Origin: Lachnospiraceae bacterium
GTDB taxonomy: Bacteria > Bacillota > Clostridia > Lachnospirales > Lachnospiraceae
Direction: 5' to 3'
NCBI GenBank assembly: GCA_900751995.1
Contig: CAADTP010000015.1
Location: forward strand, 1 to 64,000
DNA length: 64,000 nucleotides
Part shown: in pieces, positions 52,250 to 59,263 of the stretch
How positions within the stretch are numbered: position 1 is the first letter of the stretch
How the letters are laid out: every line of letters starts with the position of its first letter
Program-made: the position numbers and the translations under genes
The notes under the pieces: model-generated
The model's input: only the letters and a program-made list of their open reading frames with translations
What the model was told of the DNA's origin: nothing
Database searches by the model: none

Positions 52250-52555
52250 CTGCCGCATGCGAAATGCTCCCCCTGGAAAGGGAAAACCGCATGCGAAATG
52301 CTCCCCCCTGGAAAGGGAAAACCGCATGCGAAATGCTCCCCCTGGAAAGGAAAAGCACAGCCGCATGCAAAATGCCCTCTGGAAAGGAAAAGCACAGCCG
52401 CATGCAAAATGCCCCCCCTGGAAAGGAAAAGCACAGCCGCATGCAAAATGCTCCCCTTGGAAAGGAAAAGCACAGCCACATGCGAAATGCCCCTCCTGGA
52501 AAGGAAATCCACAGCCGCATGCGAAATGCTCCCTCCCGGAAAGGGATTCACTTCC
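52250..52555. repeat. Tandem repeat array, about eight units of 34-39 bp
   Basis: Each unit contains CCGCATGCGAAATGC or a near variant, a C-run, TGGAAAGG and an A-rich end, often with GCACAG. Units vary in C-run length and last bases. The palindrome GCATGC recurs in every unit except for its neighbours. Several frames stay open on both strands because many units are 39 bp; no gene start or ribosome site supports coding. Confidence 0.85.
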
Positions 52556-52639
52556 AATTGATTTCATGCTAGAATAAAAAAAGAATAATAAGAAAAACAA
52601 TAACAAGAAAAAATAATCAGGAAAAGAGGAAATCACATC

Positions 52640-53080
52640 ATGGTAAAACAGAATATCGTCTTCGTAGAAAACACTCCGGGAAGTCTTCAGAAAGTCACAA
52701 AGATCCTTGCAGAGAATCAGATCGACATTTACGGCTTCGGCTGTTTCGATGCACCGGAGTTCGCAAACTTCCGTATGGTATGTGATGATCCGGAAAAAGC
52801 AGACCAGATCATGGTAGAAAACGGATATATGACCCGTATTACTCAGGCCATCCTGGTAGATCTTCAGGATGAGATCGGCGGTCTTGACAAGCTTCTCAGC
52901 GTCATGGGCGACAGCAACGTAAACCTTCATTACATTTACACCTTTTTCCACAGAGGTTTGAAAGTTCCGGTAGCGATCATGCACTGTGAGGATCTCCTTG
53001 TTGCAGAGAGCGTTCTTCGTAACAATGGATTCAAGGTTCTGGATCGTCTGGTAGATCCGGATGGAGTTGAAGAAGCGTAA
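52640..53080 (+). CDS. ACT-domain protein, tandem ACT type
   Basis: 146 residues with GAGGAAA before the ATG. Two ACT-like halves are visible: QNIVFVENTPGSLQKVTKILAENQIDIYGFGC and an AILVDLQDEIGGLDKLLSVMGDSNVNLHYIYTF half. ACT domains bind amino acids and regulate enzymes or transport. Stand-alone tandem ACT proteins of this length are common in Clostridia but uncharacterised. The azlCD branched-chain amino acid exporter genes follow, which suggests an amino-acid-sensing role; this is inference. Confidence 0.85.
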   Translation: MVKQNIVFVENTPGSLQKVTKILAENQIDIYGFGCFDAPEFANFRMVCDDPEKADQIMVENGYMTRITQAILVDLQDEIGGLDKLLSVMGDSNVNLHYIYTFFHRGLKVPVAIMHCEDLLVAESVLRNNGFKVLDRLVDPDGVEEA

Positions 53081-53113
53081 GGATATATTCCGGAAAATGA
53101 CAAACAGGAATGA

Positions 53114-53193
53114 CGTATTGAAGTTTTGACAGGGCAATGCTACAATAAAAGAGCGTGTCAGGAAACAGGAAAAACGTTTTCGGGCACGCTCTT
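53114..53193 (+). promoter_or_regulatory. Promoter and leader hairpin upstream of azlC
   Basis: TTGAAG, a 17-base spacer and TACAAT (53141-53146) form a promoter. Immediately after it AAGAGCGTG (53149-53157) can pair with CACGCTCTT (53185-53193), placing a strong hairpin at the very 5' end of the azlC leader. Confidence 0.6.
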
Positions 53194-53301
53194 ATTTACA
53201 TGTACAACGAGCTGTGGCGAGATTCTGATGAGTGCTGTACAGATCGGAGAAGTAGGCACAGCTGCGTTTATAACGGAATGTACATACAATGGAGGAAATC
53301 G

Positions 53302-54021
53302 ATGAAAAGAGAAAGTTTCAGAAAAGGTATGAAGGATGGAGTTCCCATCGCTCTTGGATATTTTGCGGTATCCTTTACCTTTGGCATGATGGCTGTTGCC
53401 GGCGGCTTGCGTATCTGGCAGGCAGTTCTGATCTCCCTGACCAACCTGACATCGGCCGGTCAGTTTGCGGGACTGGACATTATTTTTGCGGGAGGCTCCA
53501 TGTGGGAGATGGCAATGACTCAGCTGATCATCAACCTGAGATACTGCCTGATGTCATTTTCCCTGTCCCAGAAATTCCGGCGTGAGGAGTCCGGTATCCT
53601 GAAATACATCGCTGCTTTTGGTATCACCGATGAAATTTTCGGGATCAGTGCGGCCCAGGAGGGAAAGGTCAGCGTATTTTATAATTACGGAGCCATGTGC
53701 GTGGCAATTCCCGGATGGACTCTTGGAACTCTGGCAGGAGGAATCTCCGGAAGCCTTTTGCCGGATTTTATGCTTAGTGCGTTGAGCGTTGCCATTTACG
53801 GAATGTTCCTGGCCATCATCATCCCGCCGTCCAAAAAGAGCAGACCGGTTCTTGGGGTGGTTGTGGCATCCATGGCAGTCAGTACTGTTTTTGCGGTGAC
53901 ACCGGTGTTAAAACAGGTATCATCCGGATTTATGATCATTATCACAACACTTCTGGTAGCAGGCCTGGCAGCTTATTTCTGCCCGGTGGAAGAGAAGGAG
54001 GAAGCCGTTCATGAGTCATAA
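53302..54021 (+). CDS. azlC: AzlC-family branched-chain amino acid exporter, large subunit
   Basis: 239 residues from the ATG at 53302, which has GGAGG six bases upstream. FRKGMKDGVPIALGYFAVSFTFGMMAVAGGL and LTSAGQFAGLDIIFAGGS are the AzlC signatures. About six to seven membrane segments. With AzlD it exports branched-chain amino acids or analogues. It overlaps azlD by 11 bases. Confidence 0.92.
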   Translation: MKRESFRKGMKDGVPIALGYFAVSFTFGMMAVAGGLRIWQAVLISLTNLTSAGQFAGLDIIFAGGSMWEMAMTQLIINLRYCLMSFSLSQKFRREESGILKYIAAFGITDEIFGISAAQEGKVSVFYNYGAMCVAIPGWTLGTLAGGISGSLLPDFMLSALSVAIYGMFLAIIIPPSKKSRPVLGVVVASMAVSTVFAVTPVLKQVSSGFMIIITTLLVAGLAAYFCPVEEKEEAVHES

Positions 54022-54325
54022 TGTATATCTCTATATCCTGGTGATGGCAATTGTCACCTATCTCATCCGTATGCTGCCCCTTGCTCTTGCAAAAAATGAG
54101 ATCAGAAGCCCGTTTATCAAGTCCTTTCTGTATTATGTGCCATATGCCTGTCTGGCAGCCATGACCTTCCCGGCCATCCTGAAGGCCACAGACAGCATCA
54201 TCTCCGGCGCTGCAGGTTTCCTGGTAGCACTTATTGCTGCATATAAGGAAAAAAGCCTGATCACAGTAGCCCTGCTGGCATGTGCGGCGGTGTTTATCGT
54301 GGAGAGGGTTCTGGTATTTATTTGA
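54011..54325 (+). CDS. azlD: AzlD-family branched-chain amino acid exporter, small subunit
   Basis: 104 residues with three to four membrane segments. YLYILVMAIVTYLIRMLPLALAKNEI and LYYVPYACLAAMTFPAIL match AzlD. It starts inside the end of azlC and completes the two-part exporter. A strong terminator shared with converging dapF follows. Confidence 0.92.
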   Translation: MSHNVYLYILVMAIVTYLIRMLPLALAKNEIRSPFIKSFLYYVPYACLAAMTFPAILKATDSIISGAAGFLVALIAAYKEKSLITVALLACAAVFIVERVLVFI

Positions 54326-54354
54326 AGAGGGGATATGCGGAAATATAATACGCA

Positions 54355-54386
54355 GGAGGGAGCTTCGAAAAGCTCCCTCCATTTTC
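54355..54386. terminator. Bidirectional terminator between azlD and dapF
   Basis: GGAGGGAGCTT (54355-54365) pairs perfectly with AAGCTCCCTCC (54370-54380) around CGAA. ATTTTC follows on the plus strand. Confidence 0.92.
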
Positions 54387-54388
54387 AT

Positions 54389-55243
54389 TTATTCACCTAA
54401 AAATCCAAGATCGATCTCTCCGTCAAACACCGTAGTTGCAGGTCCTGTCATATATACAAGGTTTTCATCTCTTTCCCAGGAGATGTTTAAGTCTCCGCCA
54501 AGAAGCTGTACAGTAACCGGCTTGCTGCCGTCAACCTTGTCATTGAGGATGGAAGCTACCGTAACTGCGCAGGCGCCTGTGCCGCAGGCAAGAGTTTCTC
54601 CGGAGCCACGCTCCCATACACGCATCTTTACGGTGTGGCGGTCGATCACCTGAACAAACTCAGTGTTGACTCTGTCCGGGAAGCATACGTGATTTTCAAA
54701 GGACGGGCCGATCTTTTCCAGGTCAAGGCTGTCCACATCGTCTACGTAGATGATGGCATGAGGATTACCCATGGAAACTGCGGTCATGTGATATTCTTTT
54801 CCGTCGACGGTGATGGGAGCGTCGATCACCTGTTCGGTTTCGGCAACCACCGGGATCTCTTTTGCAGTGAGGATCGGGGAGCCCATGTTGACTTTTACCA
54901 TGGAGGCCTTGCCGTCGCGGATAGTAAGATCTACATATTTGATACCGCTTCTTGTGGCGATGCTTAAAGAAGTTTTGTCCACAATGCCGTGGTCATAGAC
55001 ATATTTGGCAACGCAGCGGATACCGTTTCCGCACATGGCACCCTGAGAGCCGTCCAGATTGTACATATCCATCTCGCAGTCTGCAATCTCCGACGGGCGG
55101 ATCAGGATCAGCCCATCGGAACCAATGCCAAAATGACGGTCGCTGACAAATTTTGCCACTGCGGCCGGATCCTTAACAGTTTCCTCGAAACAGTTTACAT
55201 ATACATAATCGTTTCCAATGCCGTGCATTTTCGTGAATTTCAT
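54389..55243 (-). CDS. dapF: Diaminopimelate epimerase
   Basis: 284 residues from the ATG at 55243 with AGGAGG upstream. It interconverts LL- and meso-diaminopimelate for lysine and peptidoglycan synthesis. The two catalytic cysteines lie in GAMCGNGIRCVAKY and TLACGTGACAV. KMHGIGNDYVYVNC at the start and GNPHAIIYVDD in the middle are family motifs. A single gene facing azlCD, divergent from the amino-acid ABC operon. Confidence 0.96.
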   Translation of the reverse strand: MKFTKMHGIGNDYVYVNCFEETVKDPAAVAKFVSDRHFGIGSDGLILIRPSEIADCEMDMYNLDGSQGAMCGNGIRCVAKYVYDHGIVDKTSLSIATRSGIKYVDLTIRDGKASMVKVNMGSPILTAKEIPVVAETEQVIDAPITVDGKEYHMTAVSMGNPHAIIYVDDVDSLDLEKIGPSFENHVCFPDRVNTEFVQVIDRHTVKMRVWERGSGETLACGTGACAVTVASILNDKVDGSKPVTVQLLGGDLNISWERDENLVYMTGPATTVFDGEIDLGFLGE

Positions 55244-55401
55244 AATAGTAACCTCCTCTTGTTTCTGAATATTATACTTGTTTTTTCTGTTGGAACACAA
55301 GACCCCATGGAAAAAACACGCAGTTTTTTTCCATTTGTTGCCTTTAATAGTATAGTATATTGGACAATTGTTATCGAAAAGTGAATTTTCCCTGTGGAAT
55401 T

Positions 55402-55474
55402 CCCATAAATTACAGGTGGATTTTCGGATTTATGGGTTTTATATGCTTGCATTTTGTCAGAAACATGGTATCAT
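55402..55474 (+). promoter_or_regulatory. Promoter of the amino-acid ABC operon with upstream inverted repeat
   Basis: -35 TTGCAT (55447-55452), 16-base spacer, -10 TATCAT (55469-55474). Ten bases upstream of the -35, CCCATAAAT (55402-55410) and ATTTATGGG (55428-55436) form a perfect 9-bp inverted repeat that could bind a regulator. Confidence 0.65.
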
Positions 55475-55530
55475 AAAACAAAGTAATATGCATGGAGATG
55501 TATAATTATGCTGTACATTACGGATTGTGC

Positions 55531-55676
55531 TGTTACTGTTCACTGGTAATATTCCGCGAGGTGTTTTTTGTGACCACAGGTCACAGAAAACCCGAGAATC
55601 TCGGCGCGAAATCATGCAAAAGCATGATTTCTGTGCATCGCGGAGCGTGTTGCTGGTCACGAAGTGAACAGTAACA
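55531..55676. repeat. Inverted-repeat-bounded structured element in the 5' leader
   Basis: TGTTACTGTTCACT (55531-55544) and AGTGAACAGTAACA (55663-55676) are perfect 14-bp inverted ends. Inside are CCGCG/CGCGG, TGTGACC/GGTCACA, CCGAGA/TCTCGG and AAATCATGC/GCATGATTT hairpins. The whole can fold as one multibranched structure. It looks like a MITE/REP-type element or a large leader RNA. Confidence 0.75.
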
Positions 55677-55739
55677 TTGGACTGACAGAAGCAGAGAGAC
55701 AGTTAACGTAAAGTACATAGAATTCAGGAGGAAGAAAAA

Positions 55740-56516
55740 ATGAAGAGAAAATTTATGGCACTTGCACTTGCAGCAGCTATGACAGTTTCTATGACATCCG
55801 CTGTTTTTGCAGCAGATGAGATCAAGAGCGCAGATGATCTGGAGGGTAAGAAGATCGGTGTTCAGCTTGGAACAACCGGTGATGCAGACGCTACAGAGGT
55901 TAAAGACGCAACAGTAGAGAGATACAACAAAGGTAATGATGCTGTTATGGCTCTGAAACAGGGTAAGATTGACTGCGTAGTGATCGACAGCGAGCCTGCC
56001 AAGAAATTTGTTGAGAAAAACGATGATCTTGAGATCGTTGAGGATATTTTTGATAAAGAGGAGTATGCAATCTGTCTTTCCAAAGATAATGCAGACCTTA
56101 CCAAAGAGTTCAACGAAGCGCTGAAGGAGCTGAAGGATGACGGAACTCTGGATTCCATCAGAGATAACTACATCGGTGATGATGCAGGTAAGACACCGTA
56201 TGAGACTCCTAAGGATGCAGATCACTCCAAGGGAACTCTTACCATGGCAACAAACGCAACCTTCCAGCCATACGAATACTATGACGGAGATAAGATCGTA
56301 GGTATTGATGTTGATATCGCTCAGGCTGTCTGCGACAAGCTTGGATATGAGCTGAAGGTCGAGGATATGGAGTTTGATGCGATCGTAAATTCTGTTAAAT
56401 CCGGAAAAGCTGATTTCGGTGCTGCAGGAATGACAGTAACAGAGGATCGTAAAAAGAGCGTTGATTTCACTGATCCGTACACAACTGCAGAGCAGGTTGT
56501 TATTGTAAAGAAATAA
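55740..56516 (+). CDS. Amino-acid ABC transporter substrate-binding protein, circularly permuted
   Basis: 258 residues with AGGAGG upstream. The signal peptide (MKRKFMALALAAAMTVSMTS, then AVFA) has no Cys, so no lipid anchor. The mature protein starts with what is normally the second half of a family 3 binding protein: IKSADDLEGKKIGVQLGTTGD, then DCVVIDSEPAKKFV and a LKDDGTLDSIRDNYIG end motif. From residue 166 comes the normal first half: LTMATNATFQPYEYYDG, IVGIDVDIAQAVCDKLGY, DFGAAGMTVTEDRKKSVDFTDPY. All motifs are present but rotated. It should still bind a polar amino acid. Permease and ATPase genes follow. Confidence 0.9.
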   Translation: MKRKFMALALAAAMTVSMTSAVFAADEIKSADDLEGKKIGVQLGTTGDADATEVKDATVERYNKGNDAVMALKQGKIDCVVIDSEPAKKFVEKNDDLEIVEDIFDKEEYAICLSKDNADLTKEFNEALKELKDDGTLDSIRDNYIGDDAGKTPYETPKDADHSKGTLTMATNATFQPYEYYDGDKIVGIDVDIAQAVCDKLGYELKVEDMEFDAIVNSVKSGKADFGAAGMTVTEDRKKSVDFTDPYTTAEQVVIVKK

Positions 56517-56596
56517 TTTTGCACAGAGGAATCAGAGGATTCTGAACGGATAAGCTGAGAAACAGATATTCGTTGCAGGGTTCAGTAGCGAATGAT

Positions 56597-56640
56597 CAGG
56601 TTCCGGATATCCGGGTATGTTTTCCGGATTTCGGAACCTG
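56597..56640 (+). terminator. Intercistronic hairpin between binding-protein and permease genes
   Basis: CAGGTTCCG pairs with CGGAACCTG at the base and ATCCGG with CCGGAT above an internal loop. No long T-run follows, so it probably works as a partial terminator or RNA stabiliser. Confidence 0.75.
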
Positions 56641-56663
56641 TAGTTTTGGAAAGGGTGGAAATT

Positions 56664-57353
56664 TTGAGTCTTATTGAACAGTTTCAGTTTAACTTTCTGG
56701 ACGACAATCGCTGGCAGTTCATTTTGTCCGGTCTGAAAAATACCATCATCATTACTTTTTTTGCTGTACTTCTTGGTATTTTTCTGGGATTTGTCATTGC
56801 TATTGTCCGTTCTACACATGATAAGACAGGTAAGCTTAAGATCCTTAATGTGATCTGTCGTGTTTATCTGACTGTGATCCGTGGCACCCCAACGATGGTA
56901 CAGCTGCTGATCGTATTTTATGTTATTTTTGCAACCATAGATCCGGGTAAGATAGTTGTTGCCATTATCGCCTTTGGTATGAACTCTGCTGCATACGTGG
57001 CTGAGATCGTCCGTTCCGGTATCATGTCTATTGATCAGGGACAGTTTGAGGCAGGACGGAGCCTGGGTCTTAACTATACACAGACTATGATCAAGATCAT
57101 TCTTCCGCAGGCGGTCAAGAACATCCTGCCGGCCCTTGGAAACGAGCTGATCGTACTTTTGAAGGAGACATCCATCAGTGGTTATATCGGACTTATGGAT
57201 CTGACCCGTGGCGGAGACATTATCCGAAGCCAGACCTACAGTGCACTGTTCCCGCTGCTGGTAGTAGCTGCGATCTATCTTGTGATCGTTTGCTTCCTTA
57301 CCTATCTGGTAGGAAGACTTGAAAGGAGGCTGAGAACCAATGAGCGTAAGTAA
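56664..57353 (+). CDS. Amino-acid ABC transporter permease, HisM/GlnP type
   Basis: 229 residues starting at TTG (56664), which has AAGGGTGG seven bases upstream; no in-frame ATG fits. Five membrane segments. GLKNTIIITFFAVLLGIFLGFVIAIVR is the typical N-terminal segment, and the EAA loop reads EAGRSLGLNYTQTMIKIILPQAVKNILPAL. LLKETSISGYIGLMDLTRGG near the end is the polar amino acid permease signature. It forms a homodimer with the ATPase encoded next, overlapping by 14 bases. Confidence 0.92.
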   Translation: MSLIEQFQFNFLDDNRWQFILSGLKNTIIITFFAVLLGIFLGFVIAIVRSTHDKTGKLKILNVICRVYLTVIRGTPTMVQLLIVFYVIFATIDPGKIVVAIIAFGMNSAAYVAEIVRSGIMSIDQGQFEAGRSLGLNYTQTMIKIILPQAVKNILPALGNELIVLLKETSISGYIGLMDLTRGGDIIRSQTYSALFPLLVVAAIYLVIVCFLTYLVGRLERRLRTNERK

Positions 57354-58083
57354 TGAAGTGCTTCTGGATGTACAGGGACTTGAAAAGGCCTATGGCGGCA
57401 ATCAGGTTCTCAACGGGATCACCACACAGATCCGCAGAGGTGAAGTAGTAGCCATTATCGGACCATCTGGCTGTGGTAAATCTACATTCCTCCGTTCCCT
57501 GAATCTCCTTGAGGAGCCGACCGGGGGAAAAATCCTCTTTGAGGGAACCGACATCACAGATTCCAAGGTGGATATCAACCGTCATCGTCAGAAGATTGGA
57601 ATGGTATTCCAGCAGTTTAATCTTTTTCCACATAAGACAGTAAAAGAGAACATTATGCTCGCACCTGTGACTCTGAATCTTATGAGTAAGGAAGAGGCTG
57701 AAAAAACGGCACTGGAGCTTCTGGAGCGAGTAGGTCTTCCGGATAAGGCAGATTCCTATCCGGACATGCTTTCCGGCGGTCAGAAGCAGCGTATCGCCAT
57801 TGCAAGATCTCTTGCCATGAACCCGGACGTGATGCTGTTTGATGAGCCTACATCTGCTCTTGATCCGGAGATGGTAGGAGAGGTCCTGGAACTGATGCAG
57901 GAGCTTGCAAGATCCGGCATGACCATGGTTGTGGTAACTCATGAGATGGGCTTTGCCCGCGAGGTGGCAACCAGAGTCCTCTTCATTGATGAAGGAAAGA
58001 TCCAGGAAGAAAATTCTCCTAAGGAATTCTTTGCAAATCCAAAGAATAAGAGACTTCGAGAGTTTCTTTCAAAGACATTATAA
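57340..58083 (+). CDS. Amino-acid ABC transporter ATP-binding protein, GlnQ type
   Basis: 247 residues. Walker A GPSGCGKST, Q-loop VFQQFNLFPH, ABC signature LSGGQKQRIAIARSL, Walker B VMLFDEPTSALDPEM, and H-loop VVTHEMGFA are all present. The DINRHRQKIGMVFQQFNLF stretch is typical of polar amino acid ATPases. It powers the permease with which it overlaps. A long perfect terminator ends the operon. Confidence 0.95.
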   Translation: MSVSNEVLLDVQGLEKAYGGNQVLNGITTQIRRGEVVAIIGPSGCGKSTFLRSLNLLEEPTGGKILFEGTDITDSKVDINRHRQKIGMVFQQFNLFPHKTVKENIMLAPVTLNLMSKEEAEKTALELLERVGLPDKADSYPDMLSGGQKQRIAIARSLAMNPDVMLFDEPTSALDPEMVGEVLELMQELARSGMTMVVVTHEMGFAREVATRVLFIDEGKIQEENSPKEFFANPKNKRLREFLSKTL

Positions 58084-58106
58084 TGACATTATAAATATAA
58101 GAATAT

Positions 58107-58167
58107 TAAAAACGGATGCTTTATCCTCCTGTGGAAATGCTGCAGGAGATAAAGCATCCGTTTTTTA
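58107..58167. terminator. Terminator of the amino-acid ABC operon
   Basis: AAAACGGATGCTTTATC pairs with GATAAAGCATCCGTTTT, extended by TCCTG/CAGGA, with TTTTT downstream. A-rich on the other side, so it may also serve the converging oxidoreductase gene. Confidence 0.95.
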
Positions 58168-58189
58168 TAGTTACAGAATAGTGACGTAG

Positions 58190-59248
58190 TTATTTCACCG
58201 GCTGGTTCAGATCACTGTAGGTTACATCCTCAAAGGGGAGAGAGATGCGTTCTCTTCTAGCAGAGGAAAGGTAGATTCCTTTTACCATTTCCAGGGTTTT
58301 TCTGCCTTCCAGTCCGTCGATGGCAACGGGAAGATCCTCACGGACGGAACGATAGAAGTCACGGATCTGCAGGTGATGGCTGCTTCCCCAGTAATCAGGG
58401 CCCACATTTGTGGTCTCATAAGTGTTTCGGATCTCGGCATAGGTGCCGTCCAGCTCGTAATAGCCCATGTCCTGCTTAAGACCTAGGCGTCCTTTTTCTC
58501 CGATCAGTTCAATATTGATCGGGGAATCGGCTCCGTAAATGTTGCATGCATATAGATTATAAAGACAGCCGTTTTTGAACATGATAGCAGCGTCTGCGGC
58601 ATCCTCTACCTTTACAAAATGGTGGACATAATTATGGATACTTCCGTCGATCCATTCCACATCGGAATCCAGCATATATCGAACACGATCAATGCTGTGG
58701 ATCGCCTGGTCGATGAGAACACCGCCGCCCTCTTTGTCCCATGTTCCCTTCCAGTCACTTCCGCTGTAATAGTCGAGCGGACGGTTCCAGGTCAGATAGG
58801 AACGTGCGGTAAGGATTTTTCCGAAATCACCCCGCTGGATCATTTCGCGGAGCTTTTCCACACTTTTTGTGTAACGTGTCTGGAAGATAACGCCCAGCTT
58901 TACATGAGTTTCTTCGGCGGTACGGATCATTCTGTCTGCATCCTGAAGACAGGTGGCAATGGGCTTTTCGGTAAGGACGTTAATGCCGGCTTTCATGGCT
59001 TTGATGGCCATGACCGGATGCAGGAAATGCGGCAGACAGAGATGTACCACATCAATATCCTTATCCAGGATCTCATCAAAGTCCGTAGTCCAGGAACAGT
59101 TAAATTCCTCTGCAAAGGCTTTGGCAAGAGCTGGATCTTTGTCAACGGCATATACTAATTCTACTTCATCGCTGAGACGATGGAATGCATCCGCATAAGA
59201 GACGGAAATACGGCCGCAGCCTACAATAGCAGCTTTCAGTTTTTTCAT
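58190..59248 (-). CDS. Gfo/Idh/MocA-family oxidoreductase
   Basis: 352 residues. The Rossmann start KAAIVGCGRISVSYADAF and the EKPIATCLQDADRMI motif with the conserved Lys mark the family. The GTWDKEGGGVLIDQAIHSIDRVRYML helix has the catalytic His region. Members oxidise or reduce sugars, inositols and aminosugar derivatives with NAD(P). The gene lies 15 bases downstream of the ROK regulator gene and forms an operon with it. A second oxidoreductase of the family is divergent. Substrate not identifiable. Confidence 0.9.
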   Translation of the reverse strand: MKKLKAAIVGCGRISVSYADAFHRLSDEVELVYAVDKDPALAKAFAEEFNCSWTTDFDEILDKDIDVVHLCLPHFLHPVMAIKAMKAGINVLTEKPIATCLQDADRMIRTAEETHVKLGVIFQTRYTKSVEKLREMIQRGDFGKILTARSYLTWNRPLDYYSGSDWKGTWDKEGGGVLIDQAIHSIDRVRYMLDSDVEWIDGSIHNYVHHFVKVEDAADAAIMFKNGCLYNLYACNIYGADSPINIELIGEKGRLGLKQDMGYYELDGTYAEIRNTYETTNVGPDYWGSSHHLQIRDFYRSVREDLPVAIDGLEGRKTLEMVKGIYLSSARRERISLPFEDVTYSDLNQPVK

Positions 59249-59263
59249 GGCTTCCTCCTTATA

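Larger units (their letters stand above)
51393..52639. other. 1.25-kb gene-free repeat region between nrdD and the ACT gene
   Basis: No believable gene is seen. Contents in order: nrdD terminator, T-rich tract, a promoter-like TTGACA/TATACT (51541-51568), a structured element on the plus strand (51676-51830), about 260 bases with hairpins such as GGCCCGC/GCGGGCC, an inverted diverged copy of the element (52093-52247), and an eight-unit tandem array (52250-52555). Open frames through it are not consistent between the two element copies. Confidence 0.7.
55244..55739. other. Intergenic region between dapF and the amino-acid ABC operon
   Basis: It contains the AT-rich dapF upstream region, a 9-bp inverted repeat (55402-55410 with 55428-55436), a promoter (55447-55474), and a 146-base inverted-repeat-bounded element inside the leader (55531-55676). 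No gene is supported. Confidence 0.75.

Noticed and set aside
52250..52555. CRISPR array
   Set aside because: Units are contiguous with no unique spacers of constant length, and no cas genes are nearby.
52082..53137. 351-codon minus-strand frame with ACGCAFPFQ-type repeats
   Set aside because: Its repeats are just the translated tandem array, it covers the ACT gene antisense, and the frame is broken in the homologous copy A of the structured element.
53121..53146. TTGACA...TACAAT nine bases apart before azlC
   Set aside because: Nine bases is too short for a sigma-A spacer; TTGAAG with 17 bases to the same TACAAT is the workable pair.
55492..55674. Short plus-strand frame before the amino-acid binding protein
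   Set aside because: It only translates the inverted-repeat element and has no ribosome site.
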